From Polaromonas sp. (GTDB lineage: Bacteria; Pseudomonadota; Gammaproteobacteria; Burkholderiales; Burkholderiaceae_C), in contig NZ_JAQSDN010000016.1 in the NCBI RefSeq assembly GCF_029945925.1, positions 1 through 61,660 of the forward strand: a DNA stretch of 61,660 bases. Direction: 5' to 3'. A program made the position numbers and the translations under genes. Under the pieces are notes generated by a model. That model had not been told where the DNA came from. It worked only from the letters and a program-made list of their open reading frames with translations, and made no database searches. Positions within the stretch are counted from its first letter, which is position 1, and every line of letters starts with the position of its first letter. This document shows positions 55,111-61,660 of the stretch, piece by piece.

Positions 55111-55554
55111 CTAGCCGTACTTGCGCAAAAGAGTCGGGCCAAACTGAAGAGACAACTGCGGGTCGTAAGAGAGATAGGTCTCGATCTTCTCGTAAATTGG
55201 CGCGAGTGGCAGCAACAGGCCTTCTCTTGGTACCGTAGTGCCTACCAGGCAAACCCTGGGAGGCCTGATATTGATCGATATGCAAGGGTCCTCACCTCGC
55301 AAGCGGGGCCCTGAAAGGGCATCCTGAAGGGGTACGCCAATGTCTCCGATAGCTGCTCGCCGAACGCCATACTGGTCTTCCAATATTCTGGTAACGCTCA
55401 GTACCAAGAGATCCTTGGCAGTGAATTCCCTTGCTACACGTGACCCCGGTTTTACGAGGTGATATGGGGGAAGAACTCGCAGTAACGCATGGAGCTCATC
55501 TCGTGAGTATCCCGTTACCACGCAAACGTCAGCCGCAGTTAATTTTCTGACCAT
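55111..55554 (-). CDS. MerR-like HTH regulator
   Basis: A 147-residue protein. LTAADVCVVTGYSRDELHALLRVLPPYHLVKPGSRVAREFTAKDLLVLSVTRILEDQYGVRR fits a MerR-type winged HTH, followed by a short effector region. It is convergent with the TIR gene and divergent from the nucleotidyltransferase operon, so it is placed to repress or activate either. The ligand domain is small and unassigned. Confidence 0.68.
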   Translation of the reverse strand: MVRKLTAADVCVVTGYSRDELHALLRVLPPYHLVKPGSRVAREFTAKDLLVLSVTRILEDQYGVRRAAIGDIGVPLQDALSGPRLRGEDPCISINIRPPRVCLVGTTVPREGLLLPLAPIYEKIETYLSYDPQLSLQFGPTLLRKYG

Positions 55555-55609
55555 GACGAATTAGGCTTGAAAAACAATCGCACACTTGTAATTTTATGTC
55601 ATACTCCCT

Positions 55610-55945
55610 TCCCCCCTGCGCAAAAATGCCGCAGTGGTGCTGGGGAATGTCGCAGCTAAGCCACACGCGACAGCCGGATTAGGTAATTGGCAGCTAGCCC
55701 GCACAGCTGCAAAGCGTCGCAGTGCACTACAACCAAGCTCAGTGAGACGGGGGTCGTCTAAGCAGGGTGAGGAGAAGTCCTCTGTAGGCAGGTGACGTGA
55801 TAGATGTGCCTATCCGACTCTGAGCGTCGAAACAGGCAAAAAAGAAACCACCGGACAGTCGTCGGGTGGTTTCGCTAAAACCTGCGCAAGCAGGCGATTA
55901 CTAGGGTGCAAGTCTGCCACAGATGCAGTCAAAACCCAACCAATT
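55610..55945. ncRNA. Hairpin-rich non-coding region upstream of the nucleotidyltransferase operon
   Basis: No coding frame with family features. Perfect stems found by eye: TGTCGC/GCGACA (55648-55653, 55667-55672), CAGCT/AGCTG (55691, 55705), AGACG/CGTCT (55745-55759), GAGGA-GAAG-TCCTC (55769-55782), TAGGCA/TGCCTA (55785-55790, 55807-55812), GAAACCACC/GGTGGTTTC (55844-55873), and CCTGC-GCAA-GCAGG (55881-55894, a GNRA loop). A structured RNA or leader on either strand is possible; it is unlike any family I can name. Known RNase P, tmRNA and retron consensus features were not matched. Confidence 0.4.
55836..55873 (-). terminator. Intrinsic terminator on the minus strand
   Basis: The 9-bp stem GAAACCACC/GGTGGTTTC, with an extra inner GAC/GTC pair, is followed on the minus strand by TTTTTT (55838-55843 on the plus strand are A). 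It would stop leftward transcription before the MerR-like gene. On the plus strand there is no U-run. Confidence 0.65.
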
Positions 55946-55998
55946 GCTGCGCGGTTTCATCGAAATCACAACATCTTTCTTTATAGAAGGAGCCGCGC

Positions 55999-57261
55999 AT
56001 GCATCGCGAATCACTGTCGTTGCCGACCCGGCGGCGCTATTCGAACCAAGCGGGTTCGAAGTTCCGGGAAATTGTCGAGGCTATCGCTCGGCTCCACGAA
56101 CCCACCCCAACGCAACTGGAAAACCTGGAGCGCTCGTACGGCTCCACCGGACAACACTTAATGGAGTGTCCGGAATTGCGCGACCATATTGTGCTTGTTC
56201 ACGGACAAGGCTCGCGGATGATTGGCACGCTGATCAGACCCAGCCGCTTGAGGGCCGAGGGCTACGACGTCGACGGCGTCGTCCGTCTACGTGCAGAGGC
56301 CTTTGCCGTGTATTCAGGGATCGGGGGACCGGGTCAGTTGATCGACGATGTTTTCCGGCCACTCGAGCGCTACGCGTTAAGGCACAGCTTGGACATCTTC
56401 AGGTGGGACCGTTGCGTCACCCTCACCTATGCCGATGGCATGAAGGTGGACATCACGCCAGTCATTGCCGATCCATTGTCCAGCCTGCCATTCGGGGAGA
56501 CTCATGCGCGCGTCCCGGACCGCGATTTGCGCCGCTTCTCAGTAACGAATCCGATGGGCCTGGTGAACTCGTTCAATGAGACGGCTAAAGTTCATGCGGT
56601 ATTTACTGACCAGATCGTTCTCGATAGCATCCAAGAAGCCAGAGCAAAGGCCGAGGTGGAACAGCTTCCCAATGCTGCTGACGTGCAAAACCGTTTGCTC
56701 AGTCAGCTTGTGCAATTGGTAAAGGTACACCGAAACGTGTCGTTTCCCGTCCCAGAAGGTGACGAGAAAAACTTCGCGCCAAAGTCGGTATTTATCACTG
56801 CGTTGGTCTCAACTGCCTACGCCGTGCGTGCACCGGTGCCGCATGCCAGTCAGCTTGACCTGATGCTCGATGTCGTCCAACACATGCCCACCTACCTGCG
56901 GCGAGAGCCATTGCCTGGCGGGGGCGAATATTGGACCTTAGCCAATCCCACGGCACCCGGCAACAACCTGGCTGGTGATATGAATACACCCGCACACCAG
57001 TCCGCCTTTTTGCAATGGCATGCACGGCTGGTTTCTCACTTGGAGCAAATCCTTGACTGCATCGAGGACCGTCAGGGCCTGGACAAGCTCCTGCCGCTTT
57101 TAGAGGACGCCTTTGGCTCCAGTGCCGCAACCGCAGTGCGGGAACTGGAACAGCCTCGGTCAATCCCCGGCGCGGCAGCTCGTACGATCCTGGTTGGCAC
57201 TGCCATCGCCAGTACGGTGTCTCTACCCGCGCGCGCTCACAACTTCTATGGGAAGAAGTGA
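55999..57261 (+). CDS. CD-NTase-like nucleotidyltransferase 1
   Basis: A 420-residue Pol-beta-fold nucleotidyltransferase of the cGAS/DncV-like type. Active-site motifs: G71-S72 in GQGSRMIGTLIRP, metal ligands D90 and D92 in YDVD, third acidic D151 in KVDITPV. The SVTNPMGLVNSFNE segment after it resembles the NPxG-xxx-WF region of CBASS cyclases. The C-terminus ends FYGKK. A strong AGAAGGAG ribosome binding site precedes the ATG. Its stop overlaps the E2-like gene start. Predicted to make a cyclic (oligo)nucleotide signal. Confidence 0.75.
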   Translation: MHRESLSLPTRRRYSNQAGSKFREIVEAIARLHEPTPTQLENLERSYGSTGQHLMECPELRDHIVLVHGQGSRMIGTLIRPSRLRAEGYDVDGVVRLRAEAFAVYSGIGGPGQLIDDVFRPLERYALRHSLDIFRWDRCVTLTYADGMKVDITPVIADPLSSLPFGETHARVPDRDLRRFSVTNPMGLVNSFNETAKVHAVFTDQIVLDSIQEARAKAEVEQLPNAADVQNRLLSQLVQLVKVHRNVSFPVPEGDEKNFAPKSVFITALVSTAYAVRAPVPHASQLDLMLDVVQHMPTYLRREPLPGGGEYWTLANPTAPGNNLAGDMNTPAHQSAFLQWHARLVSHLEQILDCIEDRQGLDKLLPLLEDAFGSSAATAVRELEQPRSIPGAAARTILVGTAIASTVSLPARAHNFYGKK

Positions 57262-57728
57262 TGCGGCCCGATCCGATTCCTACTTTGACACAGCGAGCGC
57301 TTGAGCTGCAGAGCCTCGGTCTCCCGGAAAGCCGTTTTGAGAGGCGAGGCGGCAAAGAGCTATGGTTTTACTTCCATGTGGCGCCTGGCCGGTTTGGCAG
57401 GCTCTATTCCTGCTTGCTCAAACTGTCACCTGACTCTCGTAAACCCGAGCTGTTTGTGGTCAAACCCGATCTGCATGAGTTGGCCGTCGGCGCGACTATT
57501 CCGCACATTTACCCGCACAAGGGCCGAGGCACGAAGCTGTGCCTATGGTGGCCTCGCGGTCGTGAATGGGTGCCCCAGATGTCGTTGCGCGACACGTATG
57601 TCCCGTGGGCTGCGGAATGGCTTTTTTTCTTCGAGGACTGGCTGTTGTCGGGCGAGTGGGCCGGCGGCGGGCAACATCCCAAGCCGAAGCGCTGGAGCAG
57701 ATTGCATGCCGCGGAGGCCTTGGTATGA
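57261..57728 (+). CDS. E2-like (ubiquitin-conjugating-fold) protein
   Basis: A 155-residue protein. LWFYFHVAPGRFGRLYSCLLKLSPDSRKPELFVVKPDL gives the E2 beta-meander. IPHIYPHKGRGTKLCLWW mirrors the E2 pattern HPN-x(n)-G-x-(I/V)-C-L, so C94 is the candidate catalytic cysteine. The Trp-rich tail (PWAAEWLFFFEDWLLSGEW) is typical of bacterial E2-like proteins in CBASS operons. No E1 or JAB partner is encoded, which suggests the short type II (E2-only) arrangement. Start ATG 57261 overlaps the previous stop. Confidence 0.7.
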   Translation: MRPDPIPTLTQRALELQSLGLPESRFERRGGKELWFYFHVAPGRFGRLYSCLLKLSPDSRKPELFVVKPDLHELAVGATIPHIYPHKGRGTKLCLWWPRGREWVPQMSLRDTYVPWAAEWLFFFEDWLLSGEWAGGGQHPKPKRWSRLHAAEALV

Positions 57729-59167
57729 AACTTACATCACATTTCCAGACCTTCATGGCCGATGTTGTCGATTTGAACAAGACGCGCATCACGCTGTTGG
57801 AAGATTCTGTCGCCGCCATAAAAAAGGTCGTCAGCGCGCTTGAATGGGATCCTAAGATTATTTCGTACGAGTCCCAAGGTTCTTGGGCGCACAAGACCAT
57901 CATTCGGCCTCTGCCCGACCGTGAGTTCGACGCCGATTTGCTGGTCGTGATAGAAGCGGTCAGCGGGTGGGATGCTGCCGACTATGTCGATGAGCTCTAC
58001 AAAAAATTCTCTGCGCTGGAAACCTACAAGGACAAGGTTCGTCGCTATTCGCACTGCATCACCATTGAGTACGCTAAAGAACGCCGCATTGATCTCGCCC
58101 CCTGCATCAAAGGCCGCCTTTATCCAGACAAGTATGAGGTCTGCAACAGGACCACAAACGAATTTGAATCATCCAGTCCGATCGCGTATACCGACTGGGT
58201 AGTAGCTCGCAACGCGATTGCAGGCGGAAACGATCTGCGCAAGGCCACGCGCCTGGTGAAGTATTTGCGTGACATCAAGGGCAACTTCACCTGTCCCTCT
58301 TTTCTTCTCACCACCATTCTGGGTAACCAGATCTACGAAACCGACAAGGGTTCGTCCAACTTTGCGGATCTGCCAACCAGCCTAAAGACGTTGTTGGGGC
58401 GATTGGATGACTGGCTGCAGGCCAATTCAATCGCGCCCATCGTGCGCAACCCCGTCCTCTGGGATGAGGTGCAGAGCACCGGTTGGAATGAAACCAAATA
58501 CTCCAACTTCCGAGACAAGATCAACTTGTACCGGGGTTGGATCGATGAGGCTTATGACGAGGAAGATCGCGAGGAGAGCATTGGCAAATGGCGCCGGGTC
58601 TTTGGCGATGATTTCGCGCCTCTCGATACGACCTCCACCGCACGCTCTGTCAGCGAAGCTGCATTGGTGACCTTCAAGGCCGAAGCAGACGCTTCGGGCG
58701 CTTTGGACCTGGTGGCCCTCGTCAAACAGTTCGGCCGCCGTATGGTGCCCAGTTCGCTCTCCAGGCTCCCTCATGTCCAACGCCCGAAATGGCGACCGGC
58801 CTCAGGTGTCTCTGTCGGCGTACGCGTCAGCGCAAGGACTTATCGCGGACGCTATGGGCCTGAGCTCGCAGCAGTGGCTTCAGCTGAGCCGGTGCTGCCA
58901 GGAAACTGGATTCGGTTTGATGCGACCAATGCAATGGGGGTAGCCCTTCCAGACGGTTATTTGGTGGAATGGCGGGTCACCAACACGGACAAGATTGCGG
59001 AAGCGGCCAAGCAACTGCGTGGCGACTTCTATACCTCAGACCACGATCATGCGCGCTGGGAGAACCTTCAGTACCGCGGCGTTCATTTCGTGGAGGCATT
59101 CGTTGTTCGCAAGAGCGATCAACGGATGGTCGGCCACTCGGCACCCTTTTTCGTGGTCATCGAGTAG
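57725..59167 (+). CDS. CD-NTase-like nucleotidyltransferase 2 with AGS-C-like domain
   Basis: 480 residues. Active-site motifs: G52-S53 in QGSWAHKTIIRP, D69 and D71 in FDADLLVV, third acidic D123 in RIDLAPC. After the helical core, residues about 365-480 (WIRFDATNAMGVALPDGYLVEWRVTNTDKIAEAAKQLRGDFY) match the AGS-C domain, thought to sense the nucleotide signal. It overlaps the E2-like gene by 4 bases (ATGA). Most likely a second cyclase, or a combined synthase/sensor. Confidence 0.78.
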   Translation: MKLTSHFQTFMADVVDLNKTRITLLEDSVAAIKKVVSALEWDPKIISYESQGSWAHKTIIRPLPDREFDADLLVVIEAVSGWDAADYVDELYKKFSALETYKDKVRRYSHCITIEYAKERRIDLAPCIKGRLYPDKYEVCNRTTNEFESSSPIAYTDWVVARNAIAGGNDLRKATRLVKYLRDIKGNFTCPSFLLTTILGNQIYETDKGSSNFADLPTSLKTLLGRLDDWLQANSIAPIVRNPVLWDEVQSTGWNETKYSNFRDKINLYRGWIDEAYDEEDREESIGKWRRVFGDDFAPLDTTSTARSVSEAALVTFKAEADASGALDLVALVKQFGRRMVPSSLSRLPHVQRPKWRPASGVSVGVRVSARTYRGRYGPELAAVASAEPVLPGNWIRFDATNAMGVALPDGYLVEWRVTNTDKIAEAAKQLRGDFYTSDHDHARWENLQYRGVHFVEAFVVRKSDQRMVGHSAPFFVVIE

Positions 59168-59176
59168 GAAGCCGAC

Positions 59177-59953
59177 GTGTCGCTCTTAACCCACCTTGAG
59201 CGGCTCGCCGGAGAGGCGCTGCTGCGCGGCAGCGGGCAATCTAGGAATCGGCAGTCTGCCCAAACGCTTGAAGAGCGCCTGGCAGAATATTTTGGCGACG
59301 AGATCACTGACGCCTTTGCCTATGGTTCGTCCATTCGGGGCACCAGTCTGCCGCGGTACTACAGCGAATCCATAGACATTGATTACATGGTTGTGTTCAA
59401 AAGCGATGGATGCACCCCTACCACCTACCTGAAGCGACTCCTTCAATTCGCCCAGGTTAACTATCCCCGATCCGTGGTGCGGCAGTCCACGCCGGCGGTG
59501 AGCATTCGCTTGGCCCATCTCACCTTCGAACTCGTACCTGCCCTTCCCGCTTTCCTGAGCGACTATAAGATTCCGACCTCGCAGGGTGCATGGATGGGCG
59601 CGAACCCACGTGGTCTGGAGAAAAAACTCGCTGGTCGCAATCAGGATTGCGGCGGAATGCTCAAGCCGGCCATTCGCTTGGCCAAGCTTTGGAATACCCA
59701 CAGTGGTTATGTCTTTAACAGCTTCGACCTCGAGAGCCAGGCTGCGGCCCTGTACTACGTCGGAGCTCAGAACGTGCGAGACCACTTTCTGGTCATTCTC
59801 CGCAATCTCAGTCTGGGTTTTTTCTCCGAAGCGTCCGCCTGGCGGGTAGACGCCTTGCATCGTGCCCGCGCATTGTCCGCTGAAGCCATAAAGTTCGATT
59901 CGCAAGGCGACGTCAAACGAGCAATTCACACCATAAACAAGCTTTTCCCATGA
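59177..59953 (+). CDS. SMODS-type nucleotidyltransferase 3
   Basis: A 258-residue nucleotidyltransferase, starting with GTG. Motifs: G50-S51 in YGSSIRGTSLPR, D67 and D69 in ESIDIDYMVVF, and an acidic E118 in LTFELVPAL at the third position. The pattern GSS-x-RGT-x-LPR-x-x-x-x-x-x-D-(I/V)-DYMVVF is characteristic of SMODS cyclases paired with small membrane effectors. It follows nucleotidyltransferase 2 by nine bases, and its stop overlaps the membrane protein start (ATGA). Confidence 0.8.
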   Translation: MSLLTHLERLAGEALLRGSGQSRNRQSAQTLEERLAEYFGDEITDAFAYGSSIRGTSLPRYYSESIDIDYMVVFKSDGCTPTTYLKRLLQFAQVNYPRSVVRQSTPAVSIRLAHLTFELVPALPAFLSDYKIPTSQGAWMGANPRGLEKKLAGRNQDCGGMLKPAIRLAKLWNTHSGYVFNSFDLESQAAALYYVGAQNVRDHFLVILRNLSLGFFSEASAWRVDALHRARALSAEAIKFDSQGDVKRAIHTINKLFP

Positions 59954-60744
59954 ATGGAGTCCCAATGACAACCCCAACGCCCCAACGCTCCGACCCTGTC
60001 GGAGATAAATACTACGGCGCTGTCACAAAAGCAGATACGGTATCCAACTGCCTTTTCTACCTCACCGCAGCCCTTTCCATAGCCGTGCTCTTCCTTGACA
60101 GGACTTCTTGGCCACCTCTGACGCGGATTGCGACGGGAGCTTTTGTCGTGGCGGTCATTGCCTTGTTTGTCATCGGATTGGGTACACGGCTTTACTGGAC
60201 TCCTCGAGCAGAGAAGCAAAGGCGCCTCGACTTTTTTACGAGCGCGCTCGATGTGAGCATGACGCACCAGACAAGCGTGAAGTACTACAACAATGCGGAG
60301 ACCGAGCCAATCAGGCGAATGGCTGCCCAATTGCTAGAAAACACGCACTTCACGAGCTCCATCGCGCTCAAAATGGCACCTTTTGAGCGAGCTCGCGCAG
60401 CGACATACGCGCTAATCTGGCTCATCTGCGTGCAGCTACCAGACGCCGATTTAGGCTTGATCGCTGCAGCAACGCAGGCCGTCTTCGCTGAACAGATATT
60501 TTCTCGCTGGGTTCGACTGGAGTGGATGCGATCGAGTTGCGAACGCATCTTTCAAGAGGTCCGTCAGTCGTTTTCCAGTGGGGGGACCAGCGACGACTTC
60601 CGTGCGACTACGCTGAACAGCTTTTCGAACTACGAAATGACCAAGGCAATCGCGGGCGTGACCCTCTCTTCCAAAATCTTCGATCGCGACAACGCCACCT
60701 TGTCAGCCGAATGGGAGTCGATCAAAAAGTCGATCGGAATCTGA
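59950..60744 (+). CDS. Multi-TM putative effector (S-4TM/SLATT-like)
   Basis: 264 residues. Two clear TM helices (about 33-50, CLFYLTAALSIAVLFL, and 60-79, RIATGAFVVAVIALFVIGLG). A soluble helical part follows (SVKYYNNAETEPIRRMAAQLLENTHFTSSIALKM), then one or two further hydrophobic segments near 148-185. This resembles the four-helix membrane effectors linked to SMODS cyclases. ATG 59965, with GGAG upstream, is an alternative start. Expected to disrupt the inner membrane when the nucleotide signal is made. Confidence 0.68.
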   Translation: MNGVPMTTPTPQRSDPVGDKYYGAVTKADTVSNCLFYLTAALSIAVLFLDRTSWPPLTRIATGAFVVAVIALFVIGLGTRLYWTPRAEKQRRLDFFTSALDVSMTHQTSVKYYNNAETEPIRRMAAQLLENTHFTSSIALKMAPFERARAATYALIWLICVQLPDADLGLIAAATQAVFAEQIFSRWVRLEWMRSSCERIFQEVRQSFSSGGTSDDFRATTLNSFSNYEMTKAIAGVTLSSKIFDRDNATLSAEWESIKKSIGI

Positions 60745-60839
60745 TCGCAACGGTTACGTTCCGGCGCAGCCACTGTGATTACTTTGGCGCAGGCTGCCCT
60801 ACCTGCACCAGATTTTTAATCGGGGCGAAGGAGATAGTA

Positions 60840-61088
60840 ATGGTAAGCAATTCAAAGCAAACCTCAACGCGTGTCGCATCTGTTGCGGGCAAGACTCTTC
60901 AAAGCAGCGGCGCGAGTTCCATTCAGAAGTCGCTTGCCGGCTCTGCATTACGCCAGGCTGGGTCATCGGCCCAAACTGGAGCAAAGACGGAGGATAAGGC
61001 TTCTCGCGCGCTTGACAACGCCAAGTCGGCATCCGTGACCAAAACACTGGCTGGCAGCGTGGTTTCTCAGTCCAACCGGAAGCGGTGA
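60840..61088 (+). CDS. Ser/Ala-rich two-repeat small protein (paralogue B)
   Basis: 82 residues, 78% identical to the protein at 51425-51673 with no gaps. Same two-unit internal repeat and same absence of aromatic, Cys and His residues. Preceded by an excellent ribosome binding site GAAGGAG. Located right after the nucleotidyltransferase operon and before the lamin-tail-like protein, on the same strand. Confidence 0.78.
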   Translation: MVSNSKQTSTRVASVAGKTLQSSGASSIQKSLAGSALRQAGSSAQTGAKTEDKASRALDNAKSASVTKTLAGSVVSQSNRKR

Positions 61089-61256
61089 ATTTCGAGGCGC
61101 TGGAACGCCTCCGCGTACAGGGTAGGGTTCAAAGCTAGCCCTCCATTTGAAGGATGCGTTTGGCTTATGGCTGTGTCACGATACAAACCGAAGCTGGCAT
61201 CTCACGAAAATGCACTCCTTCGAAAATTAGTGTCTTTATAAAAACTTGGAAATTGC

Positions 61257-61646
61257 ATGAAACTAACCATCACGTCGGTTCATGGCCGCGGCAAATTTAA
61301 TGATGAATACGTCCTACTCAAAGCAATGTTTGATTGCAACATGAGCAGCTATATCCTGGCCGACACTACGTACGTAACTCCACAGACCATTTCCAACAAA
61401 TCACGGAACATGCACTGGTTTTTAGGTCTGCCTTTAAAAACTGGTGAGCATGTGATTTTCTATACGAAATCCGGGACCTATAGCAGGACAACCAACCCCT
61501 CCGGGATGATTTTTCATCATGTGTACTGGGGGCTTCAGGCGGCCGTTTGGAACAACACGGGTGACTACGCACACTTGTTCGAGATAGCCGATCGCCAGGT
61601 GCTAAGGAAACTCTGCATAACTCGCTCATCTGTGTGCTTGAAGTAA
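61257..61646 (+). CDS. Lamin-tail-domain-like protein
   Basis: 129 residues, beta-rich. HWFLGLPLKTGEHVIFYTKSG and FHHVYWGLQAAVWNNTGDYAHLFEI match the lamin tail domain pattern (G-x-x-V-x-x-Y-T-x-x-G ... (Y/F)WG-x-x-x-x-VWNN-x-GD-x-A-x-L). No signal peptide. The C-terminal ~18 residues depart from the fold. It is AT-rich compared with the left part of the window. Role unknown; its position suggests it belongs to the defence island. Confidence 0.58.
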   Translation: MKLTITSVHGRGKFNDEYVLLKAMFDCNMSSYILADTTYVTPQTISNKSRNMHWFLGLPLKTGEHVIFYTKSGTYSRTTNPSGMIFHHVYWGLQAAVWNNTGDYAHLFEIADRQVLRKLCITRSSVCLK

Positions 61647-61660
61647 GCCTCGTTTGAGAA

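Noticed and set aside
55610..55945. Hairpin-rich region as a retron msr/msd, RNase P RNA or hammerhead ribozyme
   Set aside because: No reverse transcriptase gene, and the conserved cores of RNase P RNA or hammerhead (CUGAUGA...GAAA) are not present in the right order.
55923..56579. Plus-strand frame beginning MQSKPNQ over the start of nucleotidyltransferase 1
   Set aside because: Different frame from the NTase; loses sense after ~25 codons and lacks a ribosome binding site.

Overview
The window looks like a chromosomal segment of a GC-rich betaproteobacterium of the order Burkholderiales, most likely family Comamonadaceae (Polaromonas/Rhodoferax/Variovorax-like). That placement is inferred from protein style, gene order (mltG-tmk-holB-pilZ-tatD) and short dispersed repeats; no rRNA or marker phylogeny was available. 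No tRNA, rRNA, CRISPR array, integrase or prophage was recognised.

Bases 1-13514 hold a plus-strand acyl-CoA catabolic cluster: a branched-chain amino-acid-type ABC ATPase, a bifunctional enoyl-CoA hydratase/3-hydroxyacyl-CoA dehydrogenase, a thiolase, two acyl-CoA dehydrogenases (both carrying in-frame palindromic repeat insertions), two SDRs, a PaaI-like thioesterase, an MDR reductase, a GST-like protein and an ElaA-like acetyltransferase. Together they look like a beta-oxidation unit for an unidentified carboxylic acid.

Bases 13533-19070 (minus strand) are a complete fapABCDEF-like functional amyloid operon, in the same gene order as in Pseudomonas. After a LysR gene, a decayed DUF1223 gene, an orphan NarX-like sensor kinase and a Kef-type antiporter comes a second surface-fibre candidate (26406-30432, minus): a SEL1-like protein, a CsgG-like lipoprotein with peptidoglycan-binding and DUF4384-like parts, a small secreted protein, and a secreted protein with three ~38-residue repeats. 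A LuxR-type response regulator and a histidine kinase are divergent from it and may control it.

Bases 33455-48916 are mostly housekeeping: tex, a patatin-like lipase, a Phd/PIN toxin-antitoxin pair with a TGTACA-core operator, a truncated HigA-like gene, an Mrr restriction enzyme, an iron alcohol dehydrogenase, an esterase, a thioesterase-GNAT fusion, an NRDE protein, ygfZ, mltG, tmk, holB, a PilZ protein, a TatD DNase and a secreted ankyrin protein. Copies of a ~55-bp dispersed repeat lie between and even inside these genes (tmk and the patatin gene).

From about 48917 to the end the style changes to a defence island. It holds an XRE regulator whose downstream partner seems destroyed by a 1052-bp IS1595-family insertion; a module of two MbcA/ParS-like proteins, a trypsin-like protease, an unknown protein and a TIR protein; a divergent MerR-like regulator; a ~300-bp hairpin-rich non-coding stretch; and a tightly coupled five-gene operon encoding three nucleotidyltransferases with intact catalytic motifs, an E2-like protein with a candidate catalytic cysteine, and a multi-TM putative effector. 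This last operon looks like CBASS but with an unusual number of cyclase-like enzymes. Two 78%-identical 82-residue Ser/Ala-rich repeat proteins bracket the TIR and nucleotidyltransferase modules, suggesting a modular island. This island is the most promising place for an undescribed system.
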